NCBI GenBank assembly: GCA_014898415.1
Contig: RCTD01000021.1
Span: forward strand, 806,001-870,000
Source: Stromatinia cepivora
Taxonomy: Eukaryota > Ascomycota > Leotiomycetes > Helotiales > Sclerotiniaceae
Direction of reading: 5' to 3'
Length of the DNA stretch: 64,000 nucleotides
A model generated the notes under the pieces. That model did not search any database and was not told where the DNA came from. It saw only the letters and a list, made by a program, of their open reading frames with translations. Made by a program: the position numbers and the translations under genes. The first letter of the stretch is position 1. Each line of letters starts with the position of its first letter. Positions 1 to 12,573 of this stretch are shown here, piece after piece.

Positions 1-787
1 TGGGGGTAATCACTTATTTATAGGTTGGAGAATAAACTGAAGAAGATGAAATACGACATAACGGGGTACGCGATTGTCGATTCGCGCATCTCGAGATATT
101 GAACGCATATCTATTTCGTGCGGGACAAGTGAACCGTATGGGATAAGTAAGCCGTACGGTATAAATGAACCAACGGTACCAGATCATTGAAGAAATACCG
201 TAGATCAAGTATTCACTTTATGATTTCTGAACGGCTAATTTGGTAGATTCGTGTACGCAGAACCATTCAATGAGGGGGAGGTAATGGATAAGAAGTACGT
301 AACAAAGTATCAGAAAATGGTTCTGAGTCCTGCATATGAACGATCATGCTATAACTGCGCAGTACAATTACTTTTCAGTATTATTCCGTACCTGCGCGAA
401 ATTGGACTCTAGTCACTTATACCTGTTATTACGCCCAGGGATTGTGTGGAGTATCTTTTGCAAGCACTTCAGCAAGAAGGAGTCAAAATGAAATTCTTAG
501 AGAATGGGGGATAATTATAGGTCCTGGCGCCAATTTTGACTGGCTAACGATGATTCAGAAGGCGACAGACCAGAATTGACAATGAAACGGGAATAGAATA
601 GTGCAAGATATCGGGTTGTGGCAGTGCAAATATAAGAGTCTTACATTTCATTTCGATCGAGTTATGCGCAATCATGGTCAAGTTGATATACTAGCTCATC
701 TTGATGAAGCGGATTTTCATACACGTCTACGCGCCACACAACCCCAAACAACAACTAAGGCGTTGCGAGAGGCTTCGTTACAGCCTA
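1..787. other. Left-edge non-genic stretch
   Basis: I see no complete gene here. One short open stretch at about 410-513 (+) follows a possible acceptor (CTCTAG ending near 411). It could be the last exon of a gene ending in TAA at about 513, but no recognisable domain supports this. The remainder is unremarkable AT-rich DNA downstream of the monooxygenase gene. Confidence 0.4.
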
Positions 788-2880
788 CTACTGTACATTT
801 GTGCCTATCTTCGTCAACATAGATGCTGTTGCTAGGAGGCCCTTTTTGAACCATTTGCGTAAAAATTCATTCGCACCCAATCCACCACCAAGCGTTCTCT
901 TCTTATAAATGTCGGCAAATGCCACTGTCCAAACCAGAAGAACAAATGTTCTTTTCATCCATTTCTTTAACAGACCTTTTCGCGTATATGCGATGTTCCA
1001 GTGTCTCCAGGTTGGAAACGAACAGCGATAGAGAAAATCGAGTTGGGTATATCTGCGATTGATTAATTTCATGGATAGGATTAGGGACTCAAAGGGGCGG
1101 CATACGGGTAAGTATTCGAATTCCAACCATCTTCGCGGAGATACCAATTTTTCGCACGACTGTCTGCCCACACCATCTTCTTCAACACAGACTGAATTTG
1201 ACTCGTCCACTTCATTTCGGCCTCCTGTTTCACCTCTACCATGATAGCATCACCGTTGAGTAAAGGCTTGATGAAGTTAAGTGCTTGAATTACCATACTT
1301 TCCGTAGTATAGATAACGGATGTATGGCCAGTGAAGCAGTTCGGACCAACCAAGGTGAAGAAGTTCGGAAATCCATCCATGGCAGTCCCCATGTACATTT
1401 GAGGACCACCTCGTCGTTCAAACACGTCCTGTAATGTTTGTCCTTCCTTACCATAGACATTCAGTGGATGAAACCATTTCGTTGTTTGGAACCCGTGGGC
1501 AAGGACGATGACGTCAGCAGGAATAGTGGTTTGGTTTGTTGGAGCGGAGCTTGTAACATCATCAGGTGGATAGTTACGACCAGGCCCCAAGGTCACAGTA
1601 TCCTCCCCAAGGCTTTTTAGCGGAAGAGTTGTCAGATTGACTTTCGCATTGTTTAGGCATGAGTACCAGTCCGCATCCAAGATTCTTCTCTTACAACCAA
1701 TTCCATAGTTTGGTGTCAAGATCTCGTGATACTTCTCAGGAGCTTTGCTTTTCATGTAAGTCAAACACTTAGCCTCCATCTTTCTACGTTCTTTTTCAGC
1801 GAAAGAACCAGGTCGAAATAATCGGAAATCATATTCAGCCACCGCACCCAATGTATGGCGCAAGAGTTTGTTAAAACCAGGAATGTAGGTATTTAGTGCT
1901 GGTGCCCATTTGTTCCATGTTTTTTCTCCCAGCGGCGGGACGGCTTTTGGTTGAACCCACGGTGGAGATTGCATCAGCTGAGTAACGGACTTCGCACCAT
2001 ACTCCGTCACAAGTTTCGGTACAAGTTGTATTGCACTGCATCCCGTTCCAATGACTACCACATTCTTGTCCTTGAGGTCGATATCATATCGCCAACGAGC
2101 AGAGTGAAAGATTTCTCCTTTGAAATTATCTTTTCCGGGGATACTCTCGGGCCAAAGTTTTGGCTGAACTAGACCGCCAACAGCACTTATTAGAATTTTG
2201 CATCGAATCTTCTCTTCATAGGTATACACAGCGCTGTGGCCTTGCTCTTTGATTTTGAGAACTCGATCTTCTTCACTTAAGTCTCCAGCACCAACCATCA
2301 AGTGTTGTAATGTTACTTCCCAAACTTGTTCAGACTCAAGCCAGTGTGCTTCCTTGGCATCGGTATTGATTTGTATTTTATCCACAATCCCATACTTCTC
2401 GCAAACAGTCTGGAGATATTTTGCCATCTCTGCGCCTCCTGGATAGAAAGATGACCAGTCATATTTTGGGCAGAATGAGAATGAATAGAATGTTGAAGGC
2501 CTGTGAAATAGGGTCAGCTTGAGCCCATTTCGAATATGATTTAGTTCATCGAGGAACTCACACATCACAAGCAACGCCCGGGTATCGATTGATCCACCAT
2601 GTACCTCCAATTCCAGATTGCCTATCAAATATACGAAATTGATCAAAACCTAGAACTTCCTTCAAACGGCATCCCATAGCAATTCCAGATTCACCGGCAC
2701 CAATAATAGCGATGGGATAGTAAGTATATTCTTGGGCTTCATAATCTTTCCGAGCTACATTTCCGTACTATATATGAATGCAGTCAAGATTAGCTATTGC
2801 TATATTTCAATATTAGTAGAAAGGAGTCAAAGGGGCGTTCTCACAGTAGGATTTGCATTTCCATTAATCCGAACAGACAT
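788..2880 (-). CDS. Baeyer-Villiger-type FAD/NADPH monooxygenase
   Basis: Predicted class B flavin monooxygenase of about 633 aa, inserting oxygen into ketones or aldehydes using FAD and NADPH. Model: exons 2880-2845, 2767-2562, 2500-1106 and 1052-788, with introns of 77, 61 and 53 bp. The first Rossmann motif GAGESG lies at residues 35-40, followed by GGTWWINRYPGVACDVPS. The Baeyer-Villiger fingerprint FxGxxxHxxxW (FKGEIFHSARW) begins near residue 207, and the second nucleotide motif GTGCSA is near 232. The start ATG at 2880 gives a 12-residue first exon, inferred from a clean GTGAGA...ATATAG intron that restores the Rossmann strand. Without the last intron the frame stops early; with it the protein continues YPYTQLDFLYRCSFPTW, as I recall for fungal members, and then a hydrophobic stretch (FVLLVWTVAFADIY) that may anchor it to membrane. 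Substrate unknown. Confidence 0.88.
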
Positions 2881-3536
2881 TTTGAGCTTGAGACCCTTAT
2901 CACCGAGGTTACTTCCAAAAGTTCAAGGAATGGCTTCACCAAAGCAACGGAGTATGGACGAAGATTTGACTGGCGACGCAGCTATGTAGTCTCCTAAGGT
3001 TAGTTGATGCGTTCAAAATGTAAAAGACAAGCTTGCGGAAGATCCAAGTTTATACTGCAACAGAGAATGATTATTGAAGGTATAATAGGAAATAGAAGGA
3101 TCTTCCTGCGGGGTGCCGATAAAGTTCCCCATCTGTGTTCGGGGTCTTGGGCCGAGGTGTGGCATATTCAGCTCCGCATGCATATGTAACACTAATAATA
3201 TGTGCAAGACGTGTACAGGTAGGTACAGGAGCAAAGCATCTTAGTACGTTGTAGCTTTACAAAATAAAACTTAGAATGTTACATAATATACCATATATAA
3301 AATATAGATATTGAGATCTCAAGAACGTATAACTTCGATTATGTGACTGAGAAGTGTTAAAAAAGATGAGGTTTTCATCAACGCGTTTAGTAGTTATTTA
3401 TTAGTCATGCACAAGAAGTCAAATTGGTCGATCTGAGCTAAGCTTAAGCTTAAGCTTCCCGTCCTACCCAGATAAACTAAACTTATCATTATCATTCTTC
3501 AAATACATTGTAACAAACAGACATCAACCACACAAT
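2881..3536. promoter_or_regulatory. Divergent intergenic region, monooxygenase/JmjC
   Basis: This 656-bp region separates two head-to-head genes and must hold both promoters. It contains an 18-bp palindrome at 3440-3457. No TATA box is convincing for either gene, and no coding signal stands out. Confidence 0.5.
3440..3457. repeat. 18-bp perfect palindrome of three AAGCTT units
   Basis: Three back-to-back AAGCTT hexamers form a sequence identical to its own reverse complement. It lies about 80 bp upstream of the JmjC gene start, so it could be a binding site for a dimeric regulator or only simple sequence. Confidence 0.85.
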
Positions 3537-4568
3537 ATGCGATTGCGTCCAACCAATATAATACGCCAATCAAGATGCACACAACGTCTGTCTTCATCAA
3601 TTGCTACACGCAATTACCACAGTTTACCGCCTGTTCAAACAATTGATTGCTCTTTCGACGATGTCGACCTCGATGAATTCAGACAAAAAGCCTTCATTCC
3701 TGAGAAGCCTGTATCTCTAAGATCGACGAATGGCGAATCTTCGACGACTTTAGGGAAAGAAAGTTCTATAAAAATAGCTAGGAAATGGTTTGTGCCTAAG
3801 TCTTGGATTCGATTCGCAAACATGATGACACGCAAAGACGCCAGCACTCTTGTGCCAACAAAATATTTCGAATACTTCGCAGACACTATCCTTCCTTTCG
3901 AATTGACCATTGACTCTCTTGATGTGCGAAATCAACTCGAAGAGTTTATGCGACATAACAGATGCCATTCCGACTTCTCAGAGCAGCTTCAACAGTCACT
4001 ACAGCCTCACGATTCCAAGAAAACATTCTATCATTTCTATGCACCACTTACACTTTTTCTACTCGCCCTTAGCCCGCATTATCCTCTTCCGCTCTACATT
4101 GCACAAGCCCAAATAGCAGATTTGCCTAGAGAATTACAAGAGGACCTGCCGACGCCAAAAGTGGTGAAAGAGGCCGGGAAGGGCGATGTTTACGATGCCA
4201 ATATATGGATGGGGACATCAACTAGTTATACGCCATTGCACAAAGATCCAAACCCAAACCTCTTTATACAATCAGTTGGCAAGAAAAAGGTCAGATTGTT
4301 CCCACCGACCGTTGGGGGAAGAATATATCAAAATATACAACAAAGTATTGGTGCATCAGGAATTGCCAGTATCAGGAGTGAGGAGATGATGGAAGGGCCA
4401 GAAAGGTCTCTGTTAGAAGAATGTGTTTGGGGAGAGGGGGTGACAGAGGAAGGTTTCGAGGTTGAGGTAGGCCCCGGCGATGCATTATTTATACCAAAAG
4501 GATGGTGGCATAGCATAAAGAGTTCGGACGGTGGTATTAATGCATCGGTGAATTGGTGGTTCAGGTGA
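3537..4568 (+). CDS. JmjC/cupin-like 2-oxoglutarate Fe(II) dioxygenase
   Basis: Single-exon gene of 343 aa. The C-terminal half has a cupin-8/JmjC fold. The first metal-binding pair is HxD (TPLHKDPNPNLF; His235, Asp237), followed by FIQSVGKKKVRLFPP, where a lysine could bind 2-oxoglutarate. The second metal histidine is His325 in GDALFIPKGWWHSIKS. The layout matches JmjC hydroxylases acting on proteins or RNA rather than the larger histone demethylases, since no PHD or JmjN domain is present. The N-terminus is rich in Arg, Ser and Thr with few acidic residues (first about 27 residues), consistent with a mitochondrial presequence; that localisation is inference. The start has a clean upstream context (CACAATATGCG). 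It is convergent with the DOPA-dioxygenase-like gene, with 152 bp between the stops. Substrate unknown. Confidence 0.85.
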   Translation: MRLRPTNIIRQSRCTQRLSSSIATRNYHSLPPVQTIDCSFDDVDLDEFRQKAFIPEKPVSLRSTNGESSTTLGKESSIKIARKWFVPKSWIRFANMMTRKDASTLVPTKYFEYFADTILPFELTIDSLDVRNQLEEFMRHNRCHSDFSEQLQQSLQPHDSKKTFYHFYAPLTLFLLALSPHYPLPLYIAQAQIADLPRELQEDLPTPKVVKEAGKGDVYDANIWMGTSTSYTPLHKDPNPNLFIQSVGKKKVRLFPPTVGGRIYQNIQQSIGASGIASIRSEEMMEGPERSLLEECVWGEGVTEEGFEVEVGPGDALFIPKGWWHSIKSSDGGINASVNWWFR

Positions 4569-4720
4569 AGTACATGATTCCCAATACATTTCTCTTTCTG
4601 TCATTGATGCTTTTTGCATTTCCCTCTGCGAATTAATCTTCCTCTGCACAGCACAGACAGTTCCTATTACAGATTACCTCTTAACCGCTATTTCCTTTCC
4701 ACCTACTGTTCAGCTTTTTG

Positions 4721-5394
4721 CTACTTCGACCTCTTGAAGATACTCAAATCTAGTGGAAGTTGCTCTCCCATCCAAATTGCTCTCTGCGTATGGTCTCTCT
4801 CTTGATCCAATAGCCTTCCTTTATCATCAACAGTGTTAGGATGAACCAACGCGCTCAATGGACCCCTATTAATCACCAACCAAGGTATGAAGGCGCCAAA
4901 TTGCTCAGGCGTGAAGAGATTTACTTCAAACATTGTAACAGGATGAGGTCCAATTGGTTCTTCCCAAAATCTGTAGATCCGAAGCTCCGGGACTGTATTC
5001 CTTCAGTCAGTATTAACGAAACCACTTCAGATATAGAAATAAAATCTTACATTCCCTCCTAATTCGCTCCCATAGTTCTCTAGCGAACTTAGCCTGCTCC
5101 TTATTCCTCTGGAAATAATAAATATGCACATCACTGGATAGAAACTATTAGCCTTATTCTCATCGTCTGTAGCGAATCATTCGGCTTTGAAGAAATGCCC
5201 CCGCCGAAAACTTACAATGCCCCCCTAATTCCAGAATCCAAAGGCTCAATAAACTTCTCATAACTCTTACTCTTGATCCCCGTCTGAGGATTCACGAGAC
5301 TTTTTCCATCGGGTTGAAACTCATTTGAGAGAGGAGCGAGATTTTCGTAGCCGGCGAGGGGGGAGGGGTAGGTGTAGAGTGAGGGATCGGCCAT
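4721..5394 (-). CDS. DOPA 4,5-dioxygenase family protein
   Basis: Three-exon gene encoding about 177 aa: exons 5394-5216, 5133-5051 and 4992-4721, with introns of 82 and 58 bp bearing GTAAGT/GTAAGA donors. The joined protein contains the conserved blocks of the DOPA-like extradiol dioxygenase family: DVHIYYFQRN, RIYRFWEEPIGPHPVTMFEV, FGAFIPWLVINRGPLSALVH and RDHTQRAIWMGE. The conserved histidines in these blocks are the likely iron ligands. Characterised relatives open catechol rings of L-DOPA, for example in Amanita betalain synthesis. Most ascomycete members have no known substrate, so pigment synthesis should not be assumed. Length fits the family. No signal peptide is visible, so a cytosolic location is likely. 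Confidence 0.9.
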
Positions 5395-7592
5395 GGCGAG
5401 TTGTGAGGAGATGAGGTTTTTGGGGGGTTTTTGTTGGGAGAGGTGATTTGAGGGATTTGTGAGTGTGAGTGTGAGTATGATTGGGATTTTGTTAAGGGAT
5501 TATGGGTTGTTGAGGATATATATTTACTTTAGATAGGTATTGTATTGTAATCTTATAATCAGATGGTTTTGGAGGGGTAAAGGTTCCACAAATATGGTGT
5601 AAGCGGGGTGGTTTATTGTGAGATACTTGAGTATTAGGTACCTATCAGCTAGGTGAGGAGTAGGATAGGTAATCAATCAATTGATCTATTGAATAGATCA
5701 TTAGAACTACCTAGTAAGTAGGTAAAAAAGCTTTTTGTTTTTCGCGGGAATTGTCGTGATTGGGTTTAATGTACTAGGTGGCTTTGGTTTCAATGAGTGA
5801 GTGAGTGGAAGCTTGAGATAAGATTTCCTTGGATATTTTATCTTCCGCTTTTCGGGGTGGAATAGTGCAGTTTTTGAGCTAAACACTGAGGGTTATTTGT
5901 ACCGGGCGAACCTAGAGGCTAACTTTACGGCTCCCGAGTGTTCCGTTTAGACGCATACCATTAAGGAGACGCGACTAGTACATCATCTAATATCAATATC
6001 CTTCTAGACATATAAGATAAGACGCTTGCCAAGATCGCGCAAATGATTGTGAGAATTGTTAGCTCTAAGAAAATGTTTCGAGAATATATTAGCATTAAGA
6101 CTCCACATCACTATATTGGCTTCAAGGGCTAGAATATACAACGGCTGAGCCCGTGTTGGTTGGTTCTCGATTCGTTGATCTGGGCTTTCAATGGCTTCAT
6201 TTGTTATTTGAAATTTATACAGAAGAGTTGGGAGTCCGCATGCTCCAGTCTCGATGCCTCTTCGTTCGGCCTATACTCCACCAATGCAAATCATACACAA
6301 TACTATTTTCATTTATGATATGCTAACCGTTCTTGGTAATGTCAGGTTGAGGTACGACGTGCATCGAGGCATAGGCATCCCACCATCCAATTTCAATATT
6401 TCTTTTGGGGGTAAAAATATGGTTTTGAAACGCGGAGATCTGACACAAGTCTGGAAGCCATTTCCGTCATATCAGCGAATAGGAGCCATTTTCTTTCTGG
6501 AAACTTTCGATCACTCCGGAATTTCATCAGCCTTACCAATCGCTGTCCCTAGTTTTTGAAAACTTCGGCCTGGATCATGGTTACCCGCACAGCATCGGAC
6601 ATATCCCCTTACATTTATGCACACAAAATCTGATGTCAGCCTTCTGATTGGTAACTTTACGCAAAAAGGGTTTCCAATTATCTTTCCAGAATATAACCAT
6701 GAGTTTGTCTGCCCTTGGATTGGGTTTTAAACGAACTCCCATTTCAATTTTCATCATGTTTTTAGATATCATTACCATTTTCATATCTAACTGTATCTTT
6801 CTTTTAACCTGCGACTCGTTTTTTGCCCAACCGTTTCCTGGAACGAACAAGGCAGTGGATTAATACCATCGGCCGCCCTCTTTACTCGGATGATCTCAAG
6901 ATAGGCACCGTATGAAGACCCAATTAGCATACGTTATTTCGACTCAAGTGTATCTATTTTGTTGGAACCAGGATGTGGGCGGGGATATGAACCCATAAAT
7001 CAACTAGCACAAGTAAGTTAGTTAGTTCTTCATTCAAAATCTACGGAGTACTACACAAGTGACTACTCTATAGATGCCTTAGTAACCTTCAAAGCCACGG
7101 AAGCTAATTGCCTTCACTTTGTACCATAGAAGCCTCGCAAATATGTAAGAACTATTCACCCAGCCACAGACAGTATTGCTCCGCCTGGTTCGTGCATGTA
7201 GCGTGACGTTCGGCAATCTAGAGCGCGGGGCTTGTTTGTTATTTTCCACGTTATGGTGGATGCTCTGCCTGAAATTTGGGTCTACTTATGATCATTATCA
7301 TTACAGGGCTTTAAATCTGACTTTTCAGTGGTCAACTTCTGCAATACATCATCGGTGGGCCCGACGAACTAGCGACCCTCGGATATATCAAATTAGGACC
7401 CCAACTTGTTCATCAACATCATTTCTCCCTTATATCATATGAAAATCGTCATGGAAAATAAGGATATTATATCTAGACCTATCAAGAACTATTTCATGGA
7501 TAGTCTACACTCAAATCCAATGTCATTTTCTCACCTACACTCAATTAGATCTCCTATCAAACACATCACTTCAAATTGGCTTTTGCGTCGTG
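5395..7592. other. 2.2-kb intergenic region, divergent promoters
   Basis: This lies between two divergent genes, the dioxygenase (-) and the Zn2Cys6 regulator (+). Several ORFs of 60-100 codons occur (for example 6254-6559 +), but none shows a domain, splice structure or sensible composition. There is a cluster of short direct and inverted TAGGTA/CTAGGT words around 5630-5720. I call no gene here. Confidence 0.5.
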
Positions 7593-10480
7593 ATGGCACT
7601 TTCTAGTACCTCAATTATACCGGTCTCAATGAAACGGGATTCAAGGACTTCATTTATGGATACCAATCCAGACAAATCCGAGCGGCAATCGGCTTCGGAG
7701 TATGGACCGCGGCCAGTCAAAAGAGCTAGAGCTAGCAAACCTAAGGTTAAGTCAGGTTGCATTACATGCAAGTAAGTTTATATGATCTGTAATCTATCAT
7801 TTCATTCTGGTTACTTATTCACGGAAGTCTAACATTGATTTTCCAGGGCTCGTCGTGTCAAATGTGATGGTAAGTTTTTTTTGCATTTCATCAATCTGAT
7901 GAAGTTTTTGCTATTTCCTTCCGATGTAGCCTTACCAGAATTGAGCAAAGCCTTAGTTATCTCTTTAAGGCACTAGCACTTTACATGATTGACGTCTAAT
8001 TAATCTCAATTACCAACAGAGACAAAACCACAATGTCTTCGATGTCAAAAGTTCGGACGAACATGCGATGGATACGCTCACGAGACCCCATCACGAGGAA
8101 CCATGGTACCACTCCAACCTCGAATTCCAACAACAGATTTATATACTCCTAGTATTTCTCTGGAAGCAACAGAAGATGAGGGCCGGTACTTCCGATATTT
8201 CTGTGATCGAACAGTATATCAACTACCTGGTTATTTCGACCCCACCTTTTGGAAACATATAATTCTCCAAGAGAGTCACAATGTCACTCCAATCCGGCAT
8301 GCGGTAATCGCTATCGGAGCTCTCAATAAAGCCATTGAAGAGGCACCTGGACCAAGTCTGAAAGTTAATGTCATTCAAGATATAAATAAGAAGCATTATG
8401 AGTTTGCCGTCTTACAACATCTCAAAGCCATTCAGGCTTTGAACCAATACATATCTAGTTCCAATGGACCTCAATTGAGAACAGCCCTCATTGCATGTTT
8501 ACTTTTCGTTTGCTTTGAAACCATTCAAGGAAGTTATGCTTCATCAGTGCAGCAAACATATGGTGGTTTGAAGCTACTAAGAAGTTATTATGCTGGAAAA
8601 CCTGGATCGAAACCGTGGATTCCACGGCGGATCTCAGCGGGTTTCAATACTAAGCCCCAAACTGATAAGATTATAGCAAAGGTTCATAGTCGACCGGGTA
8701 TGGATAGTTCCTCCAAATCAGCAACCATCTCATCACATATCGAAGAGTATCTGGAATCTGAAAAGCCGCCACCTCAATCTGCCCATACTCCCACGATTGA
8801 TAGGATACCTACACCACCGCAAAGGGATTATAGTCCACGACTTGATGAAATGGCTATTCCATCACATTACAAATCAAATTTAACATTAGAACAACAACGT
8901 TCTCTATCGGGTACACCGACTCAAGATTATCCAAGTGCCTATCATACTCCTAGTGAGTGTGTTTCGCCAAATGAACACCAATATTCCAATATTGTGATGC
9001 CAACTGCGCTTAATGGAAGAGGTCCTTCATCAAATCATTCAAACTCCACGCTGCGCACTCCAGAATCAGCTCATACTCCTCCTTCGATGGGTAATACACC
9101 ACCCCCTACTACTTATAGATCATCTCAATCCCCACCTGCACTCGTCAATCCTCGAAAACGACCTTTGCAATCAAGAAGCCCAACTCCACCTACTTTAAAT
9201 AATGACTTCACGTTGGAGGAGAATATTATACAGGCATTTGTCCGCCTGGATGGTCAAGGGTGTAAGTGTTTTCCGGTTTTTATTATTTTTGGCAAAGTTT
9301 TAGTCCCTTTAATATTTCCTGCAATCAGCCATGCCCCAGATCTTTTAGACTTTGTACTATCTCACATGCTAATTATCTACTTGATATAGTATTCTTCGGT
9401 ATGACACCAGGTATTCCACCCTTGCTTTGGGATATTCATGCTGCACATCACATTCCCATACCAAAAGTATTCACAAGTTTTTCCGAAGCTCAACACTGTT
9501 GGGATTTTTTAATGGATCGAACTCTTCAATACTATCGAAGAACGCTTTTTAATAGGAAATTCGCTAGTGCGAAAAGTGATACCCCCAGCGAAATAGCACA
9601 GCAATATGCAGAATATGTCGCTGGACTAGATGAGTTCGAACAAGCTTTCCAACCCATCTTGAGCTCTTCAATATCGCCGGAAGGAAAGGTGCTTAATCAG
9701 GCTGCTATTGTTCTTATAACACATCTCAAAGCCACGGCCATCACACTCTCGGCTGTCACTTCCACCTCAGAAATGGTCTACGACTCCTTCATGAACGATT
9801 TCCGATACATAACTCAAGCAGCGGAGAAGCTCGTTACAACATGTGAGGCAAATCCTTCGGCTGTCAATTCATCACGATTTAGTTTTGATATTGGTATTGT
9901 TCCACCGTTACATGTAGTGGCCACCAAATGTAGGGAACCAAACATTAGAAGAACAGCATTAGATCTATTATTCAGAACTCCGAGGCAGGAAGGAATGTGG
10001 GATGGTGTATTGAGTGCTAGGATAGGTTTATGGATTTGTGGTTGCGAGGAAGATGGTTTGGATGTCCCCAGGAGACTTGAACACGCCAATGCACAACCAG
10101 ACTTCAGCAACCAAAGATTCCAACATAGTGAACCAATACAATCGTATGACGAAATTTTATCGCTAGGATACTGGAATTATGGCGAAACGAACTCAGATAG
10201 GGATATACTACAAGAAAACTTTTCACCCTACTTATCACAAAGTCAAAGTCCAATTCCTCGAACTCCTTCGCCATATACTCAAGCTCGTACACCTCCTATT
10301 CGAGACCACTTTCCACTACCTCGACAAGGAAAACCCTGGGTAATACCGGAAGAGAAACGATTTCAACTGGTAGTTGTGGATTTTCATATACCGGATCGTT
10401 ATATCATGGTTAAATGTAAAAGATCGGTACCGAGTAAAGATGGTACGAGAGAGGAAAGAGAGACCATTATTGCTTGGTGA
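7593..10480 (+). CDS. Zn2Cys6 fungal transcription factor
   Basis: Predicted nuclear regulator of 844 aa. Exons 7593-7771, 7847-7869 (only 23 nt), 8020-9261 and 9390-10480; introns of 75, 150 and 128 bp. Two introns cut the DNA-binding domain. After joining, it reads CITCKARRVKCDETKPQCLR followed by CQKFGRTC, the canonical C-x2-C-x6-C-x6-C-x2-C-x6-C cluster at about residues 56-83, preceded by a basic stretch (KRARASKPKVKSG). The middle (about residues 280-470) is Pro/Ser/Thr-rich and low in complexity. The region after the third intron (GLFFGMTPGIPPLLWDIHAA) resembles the C-terminal fungal-specific regulatory domain. The ATG at 7593 is chosen because the codon before it (GTG) is not a normal fungal start. 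Target genes cannot be told from sequence. Confidence 0.92.
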
Positions 10481-11475
10481 ATTTTATTGATGATAGGCTA
10501 CTTGAAGTATCGTTCCTGGAGCGTTTGAAGGTTCTATCGCATTGTCCTGGAGTTCTAGCGTCGGAAATGGGCATCAATGGATGGAGTTTTTGGATATGAA
10601 GATTATCCTATGAAAATAGCCCTCGTAGATTGGGGCGAGGTTATTCTAGATATACTCAAAGAATTATATTCTAGATCATAAATTTTGATATGTGGAAATT
10701 AATTGCAAGTAAATTTGAAATATCTTTAGCAAAAGAGCTTCCTCAAAAGAAGATTCAGCTGCACGCCATTTTCGAGGTAAATCACGTGTTCGGCTTGACC
10801 TCGGCTTGAAAAGGCTAATAAATTATTGCCTAGCGGGGTTGCTTGATGCCTGAAGCGGAAGTTTAATCTCGAAAGACGAGGCTTTTGATAAAAAGGTCAA
10901 CAGCTTTCGAAAGTTGATTTCTACTTTCGCAGATACAAGCTGAAAGAGCCCTTTCCCACGGCCAAATCGAAACACGAACCTTTAAGTTGTGATCAAGAGC
11001 AATCTGAAGAAACCCTCTACTCGAAATCTACAACACTCACCCCTATCAGACCTGTTTAACAACATACCGTGCGCAAGACAGACCAGCGCAAATACAACGA
11101 ATACTTTCAAGTGGGATACTTAATTACAGTCCCAACGAATTTGCAAGCGGCACGCACACGGCTACACGTTGATACTTCCTACTGGATAGTATTTTGATCA
11201 CTATACACGACCGTGTTCTGGATCAATCTAGAAAAGTGTCATACATTCGAGCGCGTCTACCAAGAGTACCTATCCTTTGCGGCATTCGACCTTGTGTATA
11301 TTGGGGCAATCATATTTTTTACGACACACCTCTTTCTGCTTACCTCAACTGCAAAATCTGCTGCGTCGATTTTGATATCACATTCCACGGCCTAATCAAT
11401 AAATATCCAACATCAGGTTGGGTTTGGAATTCGGAACCTACTTACTCGAGATTATACAACTACCCACACTACAAG
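10481..11475. other. Intergenic region with long leader of CK2 beta gene
   Basis: This 1-kb stretch contains no supported gene. A CACGTG palindrome lies at about 10783. The last 280 bp are open in the CK2 beta frame, but the conserved protein begins at 11476, so I treat this as 5' leader. Confidence 0.5.
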
Positions 11476-12573
11476 ATGTCTTCCTCCTCTGGTACTCCAG
11501 AGTCTTGGATCTCTTCTTTTTGCGCATTATTGGGTCATGAATACTTTGCAGAGATATCGGAAGAATTTATAGAAGACGACTTCAATTTGACAGGTTTACA
11601 GACACAAGTACCTATGTATAAGGAAGCACTCGAGGTAATTGCATACATGACTCACGGGTTTTGATAACATGCTAATCAAAACTTTGTACTTTAGATGATA
11701 TTAGACGTCGAACCAGAAGAAGATGATGACGAAGATGACGAAGATGAGGATGAAGATGAAGATGCATCTATTGAAGGCGAGGATCGATCAGGACGAAGAG
11801 CAGCCGCCGAAAGAAGACATCAAAGGATGGCAAGCGATCTATCGATTATAGAATCATCCGCAGAAATGTTATATGGTCTTATTCATCAACGATTTATCTG
11901 TTCTCGAGCCGGTATACAACAAATGTCGGAAAAATATGACCTAGCCCATTTTGGTCACTGTCCAAGAACACATTGCGAACAAGTTCGAACCTTACCTGTA
12001 GGATTATCTGATGTTCCAGGTGAGGATACTGTTAAACTCTTCTGTCCATCGTGTCTCGATGTATACGTTCCTCCAAATTCTCGATTCCAAACTGTCGATG
12101 GTGCATACTTTGGGCGAACTTTCGGAGCGCTCTTCCTTCTCACTTTCCCCGATTATGATATTAGCAAGAAGGGATTAGAAGCATTGAGTGGACATGGAGC
12201 TAGAAATTTACAACATGCCAATGATGAAGAAAAGGAAAAGATCAACGGCATGAATGCATCGAATCTCGCACCTGGTCTTGGGAAGAGCAAAGTATACGAA
12301 CCTAAAATTTATGGATTCAAGGTTTCGGAGAGAGCGAGAAGTGGTCCTCGAATGGCTTGGTTGAGGAAAAGGCCAGATGATATTAGAGAGTTGGATGAGG
12401 CTACTGCATATGCATTGGAGCATGCAGATGATAGTGATGAGGGTATTGATGTTGCACATGGTGGTGCCAGTGCGAGTGCTCGACTTAAGCCACGGAGGAG
12501 GCATCCAAAGTTAATGGCACATAATGGGGGTAGTCCGATGAGTGTTGAAGCCAATGGAGAGATTTTCTCATAG
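11476..12573 (+). CDS. CKB1: Casein kinase 2 regulatory (beta) subunit
   Basis: Regulatory subunit of protein kinase CK2, which dimerises through a zinc finger and docks catalytic alpha subunits. Exons 11476-11634 and 11695-12573, a 60-bp intron with branch site GCTAATC, 345 aa. The N-terminus (SWISSFCALLGHEYFAEISE, then FIEDDFNLTGL) is the family hallmark. A run of Asp/Glu at about residues 57-77 is the extended acidic loop typical of the CKB1-type paralog of fungi. The zinc-binding cysteines lie in CPRTHCEQV and LFCPSCLDVY, followed by GAYFGRTFGALFLLTFPD. The C-terminal tail is longer than in animals and basic. An upstream in-frame ATG at 11194 would add 94 poorly conserved-looking residues and is disfavoured. 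The symbol follows yeast usage. Confidence 0.95.

Noticed and set aside
6254..6559. 101-codon ORF in the 5.4-7.6 kb gap
   Set aside because: No motif, no splice partners and no supporting context.
11194..11475. Longer N-terminus for the CK2 beta subunit
   Set aside because: The conserved family start (MSSSSGTPESWISSFC) begins at 11476; the extra 94 residues are rich in Tyr/His/Cys and do not fit the family.
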